Part shown: in pieces, positions 1 through 8,551 of the stretch | Layout of the letters: each line of letters starts with the position of its first letter | Numbering within the stretch: position 1 is the first letter of the stretch | From: Spirillospora albida | GTDB lineage: Bacteria; Actinomycetota; Actinomycetes; Streptosporangiales; Streptosporangiaceae | Direction of reading: 5' to 3' | DNA: 64,000 bases | NCBI RefSeq assembly: GCF_000718255.1 | Contig: NZ_JOFJ01000004.1 | Coordinates: forward strand, 62,001-126,000 | The notes under the pieces: generated by a model | What the model saw: the letters and a program-made list of their open reading frames with translations, nothing else | Database searches by the model: none | Told to the model about the DNA's origin: nothing | Program-made: the position numbers and the translations under genes

Positions 1-8
1 CGGCATCG

Positions 9-40
9 CACGGCGGCCCGGGTGCTCCCGGGCCGCCGTG
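9..40 (+). terminator. Intrinsic terminator at left edge
   Basis: A perfect 14-bp inverted repeat (9-22 with 27-40, loop TGCT) is followed on the plus strand by a short T-rich run (41-47). The orientation fits the end of a plus-strand gene lying left of the window. The stem could also stop the minus-strand regulator that ends at 82. Confidence 0.7.
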
Positions 41-81
41 TCGTTTTCATGCCGTCTCGCTTACACGCACAGGGTCGTGTT

Positions 82-567
82 TCATGCCTCCACCGCCGCT
101 CTCACCAGCGGGAGCGTCCGGTAGGGGACCTGCGTGGCCAGGGAGATCACCGAGGACGCCCGTTCCACGCCCGCGACGTCCACCACCGCGTCGATGACGC
201 GCTGGAGGTCGGTGTTGCTGCGGGCGACGATGCGGCAGAACATGTCGCCGGGGCCCGTGATGGTGTGGGCCTCGATGACCTCCGGGATCCGGGCCAGGCC
301 CTCCCCGACGGGATCATGGCCGCCCTGCCCCTGGCCCCGGCTCTGCCTGATCTGCAGCGTGACGAACGCGGTCACGCCGTAACCGAGCGCGGCGGGGTCG
401 ATGTCGGGGCCGAAGCCGCCGATCACGCCGTCGCGCGCCAGGCGGTCCAGGCGGGCCTGGACGGTGCCGCGCGCCACGCCCAGGCGGCGGGACGCCTCCA
501 GGACGCCGACGCGGGGCTCCGCGGCGAACAGTTCGATGACGCGGCCGTCCAGCTCGTCGATCGGCAC
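82..567 (-). CDS. AsnC/Lrp-family transcriptional regulator
   Basis: A 161-residue protein of the feast/famine (Lrp/AsnC) type. The N-terminal winged-helix DNA-binding domain (about residues 1-60) has the family pattern LDxRVIELF, then RLGVARGTVQARLDRL. The C-terminal ligand-binding RAM domain carries the usual GPGDMFCRIVA segment. The family usually binds amino acids and forms octamers. The GTG start at 567 is preceded by AGGAGG. It is divergent from the 4-hydroxyphenylpyruvate dioxygenase gene across about 125 bp, so control of tyrosine catabolism, and autoregulation, is the likely job (inference from position). A Gly/Gln-rich insert in the middle of the RAM domain is slightly unusual. Confidence 0.9.
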   Translation of the reverse strand: MPIDELDGRVIELFAAEPRVGVLEASRRLGVARGTVQARLDRLARDGVIGGFGPDIDPAALGYGVTAFVTLQIRQSRGQGQGGHDPVGEGLARIPEVIEAHTITGPGDMFCRIVARSNTDLQRVIDAVVDVAGVERASSVISLATQVPYRTLPLVRAAVEA

Positions 568-692
568 GGCTCCTCCTGGTCATGGGCATCCTGTGCAGGG
601 CGTCCGGTGGCGATGGTATTCCACTGTACAAGTTGCTCAGTGACCTGGGCCACACTTGCGCAGCCTGCGGCTGACTCCCGACATTGGGTGCC
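568..692. promoter_or_regulatory. Divergent promoter region with short inverted repeat
   Basis: The intergenic region between the AsnC-type regulator and hppD is noticeably less GC-rich than its surroundings. An imperfect dyad CACTG (622-626) / CAGTG (638-642) lies in it and is a candidate operator for the adjacent regulator. No convincing -35/-10 pair could be fixed by eye. Confidence 0.35.
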
Positions 693-1790
693 ATGGATGA
701 GTTTCCGGTCAAGGGCATGGACGCGGTCGTCTTCGCGGTGGGCAACGCCAAGCAGGCGGCGCACTACTACTCGACCGCCTTCGGGATGCGCAGGGTCGCC
801 TACCGGGGGCCGGAGAACGGCAGCCCGGAGGAGGCGGCGCACGTGCTGGAGTCCGGCGGCGCCCGGTTCGTCTTCCGCGGGCCGGTACGCGCGGGCACCG
901 AGCTCGGACGGCACGTCGCGGCGCACGGCGACGGGGTCGTGGACCTGGCGATCGAGGTCCCGGACGTGGAGCACGCCTACCGGCACGCGCTGGCCAAGGG
1001 CGCGAAGGGCCTCCAGGAACCGCAGGTCCTGGAGGACGAGTACGGCAAGGTGGTCGTCGCGGCGATCGCGACGTACGGGCAGACGCGGCACACGCTGGTG
1101 GACCGCTCGAACTACACCGGCCCGTACCTGCCGGGCTTCGAGGCCGCCGACCCGATCGTGGCGCCGCCGGAGGGGAAGGCGAGGTACTTCCAGGCGATCG
1201 ACCACTGCGTCGGGAACGTCGAGCGCATGAACGAGTGGGCCGACTTCTACCACCGCGTCATGGGCTTCACCGACATGGCGGAGTTCATCGGCGACGACAT
1301 CGCCACCGAGTACTCGGCACTGATGTCGAAGGTCGTCGCGGACGGCACGCGCAAGGTGAAGTTCCCGCTGAACGAGCCGGCGGAGAGCAGGCGCAAGTCG
1401 CAGATCGACGAGTATCTGGAGTTCTACGGCGGGCCGGGCGTCCAGCACATCGCGCTCGCGACGAACGACATCCTCGCCTCGGTGGACCGGATGCGGGCCG
1501 CGGGCGTCGAGTTCCTCGACACACCGGACTCGTACTACGAGGACCCGGAGCTGCGGGCCCGGATCGGCGCGGTCCGCGCGCCGATCGAAGAGCTGCAGAA
1601 GCGCCGCATCCTCGTCGACCGCGACGAGGACGGCTACCTCCTGCAGATCTTCACCAAGCCCGTCCAGGACCGGCCGACGGTGTTCTTCGAGCTGATCGAG
1701 CGGCACGGCTCGCTCGGGTTCGGCAAGGGCAACTTCAAGGCGCTGTTCGAGGCGATCGAGCGGGAGCAGGCGCGCCGCGGCAACCTGTGA
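693..1790 (+). CDS. hppD: 4-hydroxyphenylpyruvate dioxygenase
   Basis: About 365 residues, the usual size for the family. It converts 4-hydroxyphenylpyruvate plus O2 to homogentisate in tyrosine degradation, using non-haem Fe(II). Two vicinal-oxygen-chelate domains are visible. The iron ligands fall at His171 (DHCVGNV), His252 (GVQHIALATND) and Glu333 (VFFELIERHG). The KFPLNEPA segment and the C-terminal GFGKGNFKALFEAIE helix are family hallmarks. ATG 693 was chosen because it sits directly before the conserved FPVKGMDAVVF strand. An in-frame TTG at 684 is the alternative. Neither has a clear ribosome binding site. No homogentisate dioxygenase gene is nearby in the window. Confidence 0.95.
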   Translation: MDEFPVKGMDAVVFAVGNAKQAAHYYSTAFGMRRVAYRGPENGSPEEAAHVLESGGARFVFRGPVRAGTELGRHVAAHGDGVVDLAIEVPDVEHAYRHALAKGAKGLQEPQVLEDEYGKVVVAAIATYGQTRHTLVDRSNYTGPYLPGFEAADPIVAPPEGKARYFQAIDHCVGNVERMNEWADFYHRVMGFTDMAEFIGDDIATEYSALMSKVVADGTRKVKFPLNEPAESRRKSQIDEYLEFYGGPGVQHIALATNDILASVDRMRAAGVEFLDTPDSYYEDPELRARIGAVRAPIEELQKRRILVDRDEDGYLLQIFTKPVQDRPTVFFELIERHGSLGFGKGNFKALFEAIEREQARRGNL

Positions 1791-1847
1791 CGTCCGCACC
1801 TCCCCTCGCCGGGCCGCCCATCGCCTGGTAGGGGGCACACTTGGGGC

Positions 1848-2582
1848 ATGAGCGAAACCCCTGACAACGCCGGACGGCCCGCGGACGCGCCGCCCGGCGG
1901 CACCCCCGGCGACACCCCCGGCGACCGCCCGCCCCCCTTCGAGGGCACCTACGGCGCCCAGACCGGGCCCGACCTGCCGCGGTACCCGCAGGCCGGGCCC
2001 GGCGAACCCGGCTACGGCCCGCCCGCCTACGCCGCCGCCCGCCCGGAGGACCTCCTCGCCGGGCGCTGGGCCCGGCTGGGAGGCGGCATCCTCGACGGCC
2101 TGGTCGTCGGCTTCGTCTCCGTGCCGCTGGTCCTGCCGGCGGTCCGGTGGGGCCGGCTGCAGGACGCGGCGGAGACCGGCGAGACCCTCGGCGTGACGGA
2201 GATGTACAACATCCCGCTGCTGATGATCGGGTACGCGGTCTCGTTCCTGCTCGGCTTCGCCTACTACACCGTCTGCCACGTCAAGTGGGGCCAGACGCTC
2301 GGGAAGAAGGCGGTCGGGATCCGGGTCGTCCGGGCGGAGGACCACGGCGCCGTCGGCTGGGGCCGGAGCTGCGCGCGGCAGGGGTTCGTGTACCTGTTCG
2401 GCGTCGCCACGGCACTGCTGAACCTCGCCGGGCCGGTCGGCGGCCTCGCCGGGCTGGCGGGGCTGCTCGACAACGCGTGGATCCTGTGGGATCCGAAGCG
2501 GCAGGCCGTCCACGACAAGGTCGGGCGGACGGTCGTGATCAAGGCGGCGCCCTGGTTCCCGAATCCGTACAAGAAGGCGTAA
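1848..2582 (+). CDS. RDD family membrane protein
   Basis: A 244-residue protein. The first 65 residues are a Pro/Gly/Asp-rich cytoplasmic-type linker. The RDD-type domain follows, with RLGGGILDG opening transmembrane helix 1, further hydrophobic helices around residues 115-140 and 180-205, and the family-typical GQTLGKKAVGIRVV between helices. The C-terminal WDPKRQAVHDKVGRTVVI is also characteristic. The function of RDD proteins is mostly unknown; some are linked to ion transport. No partner gene is obvious. It is separated from the peptidase genes downstream by a hairpin. Confidence 0.85.
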   Translation: MSETPDNAGRPADAPPGGTPGDTPGDRPPPFEGTYGAQTGPDLPRYPQAGPGEPGYGPPAYAAARPEDLLAGRWARLGGGILDGLVVGFVSVPLVLPAVRWGRLQDAAETGETLGVTEMYNIPLLMIGYAVSFLLGFAYYTVCHVKWGQTLGKKAVGIRVVRAEDHGAVGWGRSCARQGFVYLFGVATALLNLAGPVGGLAGLAGLLDNAWILWDPKRQAVHDKVGRTVVIKAAPWFPNPYKKA

Positions 2583-2611
2583 CGGCGGGTTCGGCGGGGA
2601 CGGGCGGAAAC

Positions 2612-2638
2612 GGGCGGGGCCGCGGAGTTGCCCCGCCC
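2612..2638 (+). terminator. Hairpin between RDD gene and peptidase cluster
   Basis: A 9-bp GC-only inverted repeat (2612-2620 with 2630-2638) lies 29 bp after the RDD stop codon. There is no T-tract, so it is a candidate terminator only. Confidence 0.45.
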
Positions 2639-2664
2639 CGCCTCGTCCGGGCAGGCTTGACGGC

Positions 2665-4197
2665 GTGCATATGGCCGGAGACACTTCGCAGCCCAGCCCC
2701 CGCCGCGCGTCCCGCACGGCCGCCGGGCTGGCCGCCCTCGCCGTCGCGGGGTCGCTGACCGCCTGCCAGATCCGGACGGGCGGCGACGACCCGGCGCCGG
2801 ACGGGCCGCCCGTCGTGGACGGCCCCGCGGGCCGCACCACGGCGGGCGACGGGTACGTGCCCGGCGACGGGAACGGCGGCTACGACGTCCAGCACTACGC
2901 GCTCAAGCTGGCGATCACGCCGCGGGAGGCGAAGCAGCTGGCCGGCACCGCGACCATCACGGCGGTCGCGACGGAGCGGCTCGCCCGCTTCAACCTCGAC
3001 CTGACCGGCCTGACCGTCGAGTCCGTGACGGTGGACGGCCGTGCCGCGCGGGAGCAGCGGTCCCGCAGCGAGCTGGAGATCACGCCCGCGAAACCGCTGG
3101 CCAAGGGCGCGAAGTTCACGGTCGCGGTCCGCTACTCCGGGACGCCGAAGCCGGTGAACGACCCGACCCTCGGCCGGTACGGGTGGATCCAGACGGCCGA
3201 CGGGGTGTTCGTGGCGTGCCAGCCGAGCGGCGCGCACACCTGGTTCCCGAGCAACGACCACCCGAGCGACAAGGCCACGTTCGACTTCGAGCTCACGGTG
3301 CCGCGCGGCCTGACGGCGATCGCGAACGGCGAGCCGGACGCGCCGCCGGAGGACACCCGCAGCACGCCGCCGGAGACGCCGGGCGGCGGCTCGACGGGCG
3401 GCCCGGGGGTCGTCCCGGCGGGCCTGGGGCGCGACGCGGTGACCAGCCGGTGGCGGGTGAAGGAGCCGATGGCGACCTACCTCGCGACCGTGGACGTCGG
3501 CCGGTTCGCGGTCCGGTCGGGCCGCACCGCGGGCGGCGTCCTGAACATCACGGCGGTCGACCCGACGCTGACCGTGCGGGTGGACGACTTCCACCGGCTG
3601 AACGGCGAGATCACCGACGAGTGGGCGAAGCGGTTCGGGCCGTACCCGTTCACGTCCACCGGCGGGCTGATCGACGACGCGGCGGTCGGGTTCGCGCTGG
3701 AGACGCAGACCCGCCCGGTGTACGGGTCGTTCGGCCTCGACCCGAACATCGTCGCGCACGAGATCGCGCACCAGTGGTTCGGCGACAGCGTCAGCGTGAC
3801 GAAGTGGAAGGACATCTGGCTGAACGAGGGGTTCGCGACCTACGCCGAGTGGATGTGGGAGGAGCGGTCCGGCGGCCGGCGGGTGCAGGAGCAGTTCGAC
3901 GACCGGTACCGGATGGCGGACAACCCCGAGCTGTGGGACGTCCCGCCGGGCGACCCGGGCCGGGCCGAGATGTTCGGCCGGTCGGTGTACGACCGGGGCG
4001 GGATGACGCTGCACGCGCTCCGCACGAAGGTCGGCGACGGGCCGTTCTTCAAGATCCTTCAGACGTGGACGCGGGAGAAGCGGCACGCGTCCGCCACGAC
4101 GCCGGAGTTCGTCGCGGTGGCCGAGCGGGTGTCCGGGCAGCAGCTCGACGCGCTCTTCGACGCCTGGCTCTACAAGAAGGGGCGCCCGGCGCGGTGA
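2665..4197 (+). CDS. M1 family metallopeptidase, predicted lipoprotein (copy 1)
   Basis: A 510-residue zinc aminopeptidase-like protein, first of three tandem paralogues. The N-terminus has a hydrophobic signal ending in the lipobox LTAC, so the mature protein is probably lipid-anchored outside the membrane. The M1 zinc site is intact: HEIAH (His365, Glu366, His369) and Glu388 in LNEGFATYAEW, exactly 18 residues apart. A Tyr in the YDRGGMTLHALR segment is the likely transition-state stabiliser. It has a long linker near residues 225-255 (rich in Pro, Gly, Ser, Thr) that the other two copies lack. GTG 2665 is used; ATG 2671 is equally possible. Substrate unknown. The ERAP-like C-terminal domain of classical PepN is absent, as in other short M1 proteins. 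Confidence 0.9.
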   Translation: MHMAGDTSQPSPRRASRTAAGLAALAVAGSLTACQIRTGGDDPAPDGPPVVDGPAGRTTAGDGYVPGDGNGGYDVQHYALKLAITPREAKQLAGTATITAVATERLARFNLDLTGLTVESVTVDGRAAREQRSRSELEITPAKPLAKGAKFTVAVRYSGTPKPVNDPTLGRYGWIQTADGVFVACQPSGAHTWFPSNDHPSDKATFDFELTVPRGLTAIANGEPDAPPEDTRSTPPETPGGGSTGGPGVVPAGLGRDAVTSRWRVKEPMATYLATVDVGRFAVRSGRTAGGVLNITAVDPTLTVRVDDFHRLNGEITDEWAKRFGPYPFTSTGGLIDDAAVGFALETQTRPVYGSFGLDPNIVAHEIAHQWFGDSVSVTKWKDIWLNEGFATYAEWMWEERSGGRRVQEQFDDRYRMADNPELWDVPPGDPGRAEMFGRSVYDRGGMTLHALRTKVGDGPFFKILQTWTREKRHASATTPEFVAVAERVSGQQLDALFDAWLYKKGRPAR

Positions 4198-4290
4198 CCG
4201 CGTCGGGGCGCGGTGAACGGGCGGCAAGGGCCGGGTAAAGCACCGCCGGGTTCGCGGGTGGCGGAGTGGCCACCGGGTCACACTCGGGCC

Positions 4291-5739
4291 GTGATCCTAC
4301 GAAGCGGACGATCGACGATTGCGGTGGCGGCGGCGGGCGCGGCGCTCCTGGCGCTGACGGGGAACGCGCCGGCCGCACCCCGCCCGGCGGGGGCGCCGGC
4401 GGAGGCCGGGCCGGGCACGCCGGGCAGCGCGGGCCTCGGCGACGAGTACTTCCCGGCGACGGGCAACGGCGGCTACGACGTCCGCCACTACGACGTCCGG
4501 CTCCAGTACGCGGGCAGGGACACGGGCCGGATCACCGCCAGGGCGACCGTCATCGCGACGGCGACGCAGGACCTGTCGGCGTTCAACCTCGACTACCGCG
4601 GCCCCGCGATCGGCAGTGTGCGGGTCGACGGCCGGGTCGCCCGGTTCGAGCGGGAGGGCGGGGAGCTCACCGTCACGCCGCCGGCGCCGATCCGGAGCGG
4701 AGAGTCGTTCACGACCACCGTCCGGTACAAGGGCAAGCCGGGATCGAGCGACAATCCGGCGCTCGGGACCAGCGGGTGGGTCGCGACCCGCGACGGCGCC
4801 GTCGCGCTGTCCCAGCCCGACGGCACCCCCACCTGGCTGCCGGTGAACGACCACCCGCGCGACAAGGCCACCTACGCGTTCCGCGTGACGGTGCCGCGCG
4901 GCCTGCGGGTGCTGGCGAACGGGCGCCCGGGCCCGATCCGGCACGGCTCCCGCACGACCACGTTCACCTGGACGGAGCAGGCGCCGATGGCGTCCTACCT
5001 CGCCATGGTCGCGATCGGGCGGTTCCGGGTGCGGACCGCCACCACCGGCAGCACGCTCGTGGTCACGGCCGTGGACCCCCGGTTCAAGGACGCGGCGGCC
5101 CGTCTCCAGCGCGACACGATCCGGGTGCTGCGGTGGGAGGAGCGGGTGTTCGGCCGGTACCCCTTCCCCACGTCCGGCGGCATCGTGGACGACCCGAACC
5201 TCGGCTACGCCCTCGAGACGCAGGAGCGCCCCGTCTACGCCGGGTTCGCGCCGAGCATCGACTTCGTCGTCCACGAGCTGGCCCACCAGTGGTTCGGCAA
5301 CAGCGTCAGCCTGCACGACTGGAAGGACATCTGGCTGAACGAGGGGTTCGCGACCTACGCCGAATGGCTGTGGAGCGAGCAGCACGGCGGCCAGACCGCG
5401 CGGGCGACGTACCGGCGGTACCTGCGGCAGCCCGCCGACTCGCCGGTGTTCACGCCGCCGCCCGGCGATCCGGGCGCGAAGCGGCTGTTCGCGGCCTCGG
5501 TCTACATCCGGGGCGCGATGTGCCTGCACGCGATCCGGGAGCGGATCGGCGACCGCGCGTTCTTCCGGACCCTGCGCGCCTGGACGGACCGGAGGCGCGG
5601 GGGGACCGGCACCACGGCCGACTTCATCGCGCTCACCGAGCGGATCTCCGGCGAGCGCCTCGGCAGCCTGTTCGACGCCTGGCTCTACGCGTCGGGCCGG
5701 CCGGAGGAAAAGCGCGCGCTGCGGGATCTCCACTCTTGA
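4291..5739 (+). CDS. M1 family metallopeptidase, secreted (copy 2)
   Basis: About 482 residues. GTG 4291 is preferred over the longer frame opening at 4213 because it places a clean signal peptide (arginines, hydrophobic core, APAAP cleavage region) at the N-terminus. There is no lipobox cysteine, so it is predicted to be secreted rather than anchored. The zinc site is complete: HELAH (His328, Glu329, His332) and Glu351 in LNEGFATYAEW. The mature protein opens with YFPATGNGGYDVRHYDV, closely matching copies 1 and 3. It lies 93 bp after copy 1 and is probably a tandem duplicate. Substrate unknown. Confidence 0.9.
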   Translation: MILRSGRSTIAVAAAGAALLALTGNAPAAPRPAGAPAEAGPGTPGSAGLGDEYFPATGNGGYDVRHYDVRLQYAGRDTGRITARATVIATATQDLSAFNLDYRGPAIGSVRVDGRVARFEREGGELTVTPPAPIRSGESFTTTVRYKGKPGSSDNPALGTSGWVATRDGAVALSQPDGTPTWLPVNDHPRDKATYAFRVTVPRGLRVLANGRPGPIRHGSRTTTFTWTEQAPMASYLAMVAIGRFRVRTATTGSTLVVTAVDPRFKDAAARLQRDTIRVLRWEERVFGRYPFPTSGGIVDDPNLGYALETQERPVYAGFAPSIDFVVHELAHQWFGNSVSLHDWKDIWLNEGFATYAEWLWSEQHGGQTARATYRRYLRQPADSPVFTPPPGDPGAKRLFAASVYIRGAMCLHAIRERIGDRAFFRTLRAWTDRRRGGTGTTADFIALTERISGERLGSLFDAWLYASGRPEEKRALRDLHS

Positions 5740-5812
5740 TCGGAGGCGGGCGACCCGAAAGTCTGGTCACGTCCGTGCAGTAACGTGCTCTTCAATCCCG
5801 AGGATGAGGTCG

Positions 5813-7246
5813 ATGAGCAGATCCCCCCGAGTCCTGGCCGCCGTCTCCGCCGGCGCCGCCGCGGCCCTCGTGGCCACGGCGGCGCCGGCCGCCGCGTCCC
5901 CCGGAGCGCAGGTCCGCTTCGGGCCGGGCGCGCCCGGCGCCGGCGACCCGTACTTCCCCGACATGGGCAACGGCGGCTTCGACGTCGCCCACTACGACAT
6001 CGGCCTGTCGTACGACCCCGGCACGAAGGGCCTGCGGGGCGTCGCGAAGATCACCGCGCGGGCCACGCAGAACCTGTCCCGGTTCAACCTGGACTTCCTC
6101 GGCCCGCTGACGATCTCAGCGCTCACCGTGGACGGCAGGAAGGCCGCCCACACCCGCACCGGCGCCCAGGAGCTCGTGATCACGCCGCGCAAGGGGCTGC
6201 GGAAGGGCACGCGGTTCACGGTCACCGTCGCGTACGCGGGCGTCCCGCGGACGATCGACGACCCGGCGCTCGGCAGGTCCGGCTGGATCCCGACCGCAGA
6301 CGGCGGCCTGATGCTGAACCAGCCGTTCGGCGCCGCGACCGTGTACCCGGTGAACGACCATCCCACCGACAAGGCCACCTACACGTGGACGCTGGCCGCC
6401 CCGAAGGCGCTGACCACGCTCGCGAACGGCGACCTCACCGGCACCTGGTCGCGGGGCGGCTGGACCGCCACCCGCTGGCAGATGCGGCGGCCGATGGCCA
6501 GCGAGCTGTCGATGATCGCGATCGGGAGGTACGACGTGCTCAAGGGGCGCACGCCCGGCGGCGTCCCGAACATCACCGCCACCGACCAGGCCATGAAGAT
6601 CACGGCGGAGAACGCCCGGAGGTTCCACGACCAGACCGCGGAGGTCACCGACTTCCAGTCGACGCTCTTCGGCCGGTACCCGTTCGGCTCGACCGGCGGC
6701 GTCGTCGTCAAGGCGGGCGTCGGGTACGCGCTGGAGACGCAGGGCCGCCCGGTGTACGACCTCGGCCGCCGCCCGGGGGCGATCCCGAGCGGGGCGCTGC
6801 TCGCCCACGAGCTCGGCCACCAGTGGTTCGGCGACTCGGTGACCCCGAAGCGATGGGCCGACATCTGGCTGAACGAGGGCTTCGCGACCTACGCCGAATG
6901 GCTGCACGCGGAGAGGTTCTCCGGGACGCCCGTCCAGAAGAGCTTCGACGACGTGTACGCCACCCCGGCGGACGACGACCTGTGGAAGGGCGAGGTCGCC
7001 GACCCGGGCCGCGACGGGATCTTCAACGGGCTGGTCTACGACCGGGGCGCCATGGCGGTGCACGTCCTGCGGACCACGATCGGCGACAAGGCGTTCCACC
7101 GGCTGCTGAGGGAGTGGCCGGCGGCGTACCGGTACCGGAACGCGTCCACCGCCGACTTCGTCCGGTTCGCCGAGCGGCTCTCGGGCAAGGACCTGGACGG
7201 CTGGGCGCGGTCCTGGCTCCACTCGGAGGGCAAGCCCGCCCTCTGA
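5813..7246 (+). CDS. M1 family metallopeptidase, secreted (copy 3)
   Basis: About 477 residues. ATG 5813 is chosen because GAGG at 5800-5803 is about 9 bp upstream; ATG 5804 would leave no room for a ribosome binding site. An Ala-rich signal peptide ends near AAAAS. The zinc site is intact: HELGH (His332, Glu333, His336) and Glu355 in LNEGFATYAEW. The GNGGFDVAHYDI opening matches the other two copies. Compared with copies 1 and 2 it has the most divergent zinc-helix context (PKRWADIW in place of the WKDIW motif). Extracellular peptide hydrolysis is the family role; substrate specificity cannot be read from the sequence. Confidence 0.9.
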   Translation: MSRSPRVLAAVSAGAAAALVATAAPAAASPGAQVRFGPGAPGAGDPYFPDMGNGGFDVAHYDIGLSYDPGTKGLRGVAKITARATQNLSRFNLDFLGPLTISALTVDGRKAAHTRTGAQELVITPRKGLRKGTRFTVTVAYAGVPRTIDDPALGRSGWIPTADGGLMLNQPFGAATVYPVNDHPTDKATYTWTLAAPKALTTLANGDLTGTWSRGGWTATRWQMRRPMASELSMIAIGRYDVLKGRTPGGVPNITATDQAMKITAENARRFHDQTAEVTDFQSTLFGRYPFGSTGGVVVKAGVGYALETQGRPVYDLGRRPGAIPSGALLAHELGHQWFGDSVTPKRWADIWLNEGFATYAEWLHAERFSGTPVQKSFDDVYATPADDDLWKGEVADPGRDGIFNGLVYDRGAMAVHVLRTTIGDKAFHRLLREWPAAYRYRNASTADFVRFAERLSGKDLDGWARSWLHSEGKPAL

Positions 7247-7312
7247 GCCGGGCACGGAGCGGCGGGACCGGGGACGGACCGCTCGCGGGGCGGCTCGTGA
7301 AAAGATCGTGGC

Positions 7313-8551
7313 ATGGCGGTCGTGAGCTTCGATGACATCCTCGCCGCGCGCGAGCTGCTCCGCGAGGTGGTCGTCCCCACGCCCCTGATCCGGTCCCGGG
7401 TGCTGTCCGAGATCGTCGGCGGGCCGGTGCTGCTCAAGTGCGAGAACCTGCAGCGCACCGGCTCGTTCAAGATCCGCGGGGCGTACGTTCGGATCGCCCG
7501 GCTCAGCGAGGCCGAGCGGGCCCGGGGCGTCGTCGCGGCCAGCGCGGGCAACCACGCGCAGGGCGTCGCGCTGGCCGCGTCCATGCTCGGCAGCAAGGCG
7601 ACGGTGTTCATGCCGGCCGGGGCCCCGCTGCCGAAGGTGGCGGCCACCCGCGGCTATGGCGCCGACGTCGTGTTCCCGGGGCCGACCGTGGACGACTGCC
7701 TCGTCGCCGCGCAGGAGTACGCGGACGAGCGCGGCGCCGTCCTGATCCACCCGTTCGACCACGCCGACGTCGTCGCCGGGCAGGGCACGCTCGGCCTGGA
7801 GATCCTCGACCAGTGCCCGGAGGTCCGCACGATCGTCGCGCCGGTCGGCGGCGGCGGGCTCGTCTCCGGGATCGCGGCGGCCGTCGCCGCCGACCCCCGC
7901 ACCCGGGGCGCGGAGGCGACCGGCGCGGGGCGCGTGCCGGTCGTCGGGGCGCAGGCGAAGCGGGCGGCGGCGTTCCCCGCGTCGCTCGCCGCGGGCCGCC
8001 CCGTCCGGATCCAGCTGGAGCCGACGATGGCGGACGGCATCGCCGTCGGCCGCCCCGGCGACCTCACGTTCGCGCTGGTCAGGGATCTCGTGCGCAGCGT
8101 CGTGACGGTCAGCGAGGAGTCGGTGTCGCAGGCGCTGCTGCTGTGCCTCGAACGCGCGAAGCAGGTCGTCGAGCCCGCCGGCGCGGCGGGCGTCGCGGCG
8201 CTGCTGGAGCACTCCTACGCCTTCGAGCCGCCCGTGGTGGCGGTGCTGTCGGGCGGCAACATCGACCCGCTGCTGCTCGCGAAGGTGCTGCGGCACGGGC
8301 TCGCCGGCGCGGGCCGCTACCTGGTCGTCCGGTGCCGGCTGAAGGACCGTCCGGGCGCCCTCGTCACGCTGCTCGGCGAGCTCGCCGAACTCGGCGTCAA
8401 CGTGCTGGACGTGATGCACGAGCGCGTGGCCGCGCGCCTGCACGTCGAGGAGGCCGAGGTGCTGATGCACCTGGAGACGCGCGGCTCCGCCCACTCGGAG
8501 GACGTCATCGGCCGCCTCCGCGACAAGGGCTACACGCTGACGTTCGGCTAG
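7313..8551 (+). CDS. ilvA: Threonine ammonia-lyase (threonine dehydratase) with C-terminal ACT domain
   Basis: A 412-residue PLP enzyme that converts threonine to 2-oxobutyrate and ammonia, feeding isoleucine synthesis or threonine catabolism. The catalytic lysine is Lys53 in SFKIRGA. SAGNHAQG and the phosphate-binding VGGGGLVSG loop are present. A single ACT-like regulatory domain covers about residues 330-412 (VVRCRLKDRPGALVTLLGEL), the short form typical of actinobacterial IlvA/TdcB. A gene symbol of tdcB would fit equally well. It is convergent with the ROK kinase; the two TAG stops overlap in the tetranucleotide CTAG at 8548-8551. Confidence 0.92.
   Translation: MAVVSFDDILAARELLREVVVPTPLIRSRVLSEIVGGPVLLKCENLQRTGSFKIRGAYVRIARLSEAERARGVVAASAGNHAQGVALAASMLGSKATVFMPAGAPLPKVAATRGYGADVVFPGPTVDDCLVAAQEYADERGAVLIHPFDHADVVAGQGTLGLEILDQCPEVRTIVAPVGGGGLVSGIAAAVAADPRTRGAEATGAGRVPVVGAQAKRAAAFPASLAAGRPVRIQLEPTMADGIAVGRPGDLTFALVRDLVRSVVTVSEESVSQALLLCLERAKQVVEPAGAAGVAALLEHSYAFEPPVVAVLSGGNIDPLLLAKVLRHGLAGAGRYLVVRCRLKDRPGALVTLLGELAELGVNVLDVMHERVAARLHVEEAEVLMHLETRGSAHSEDVIGRLRDKGYTLTFG

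Noticed and set aside
423..2840. Very long minus-strand open frame across hppD and the RDD gene.
   Set aside because: Low-complexity Arg/Pro/Ala-rich translation, a typical antisense shadow in GC-rich coding DNA. The plus-strand genes there have clear family motifs.
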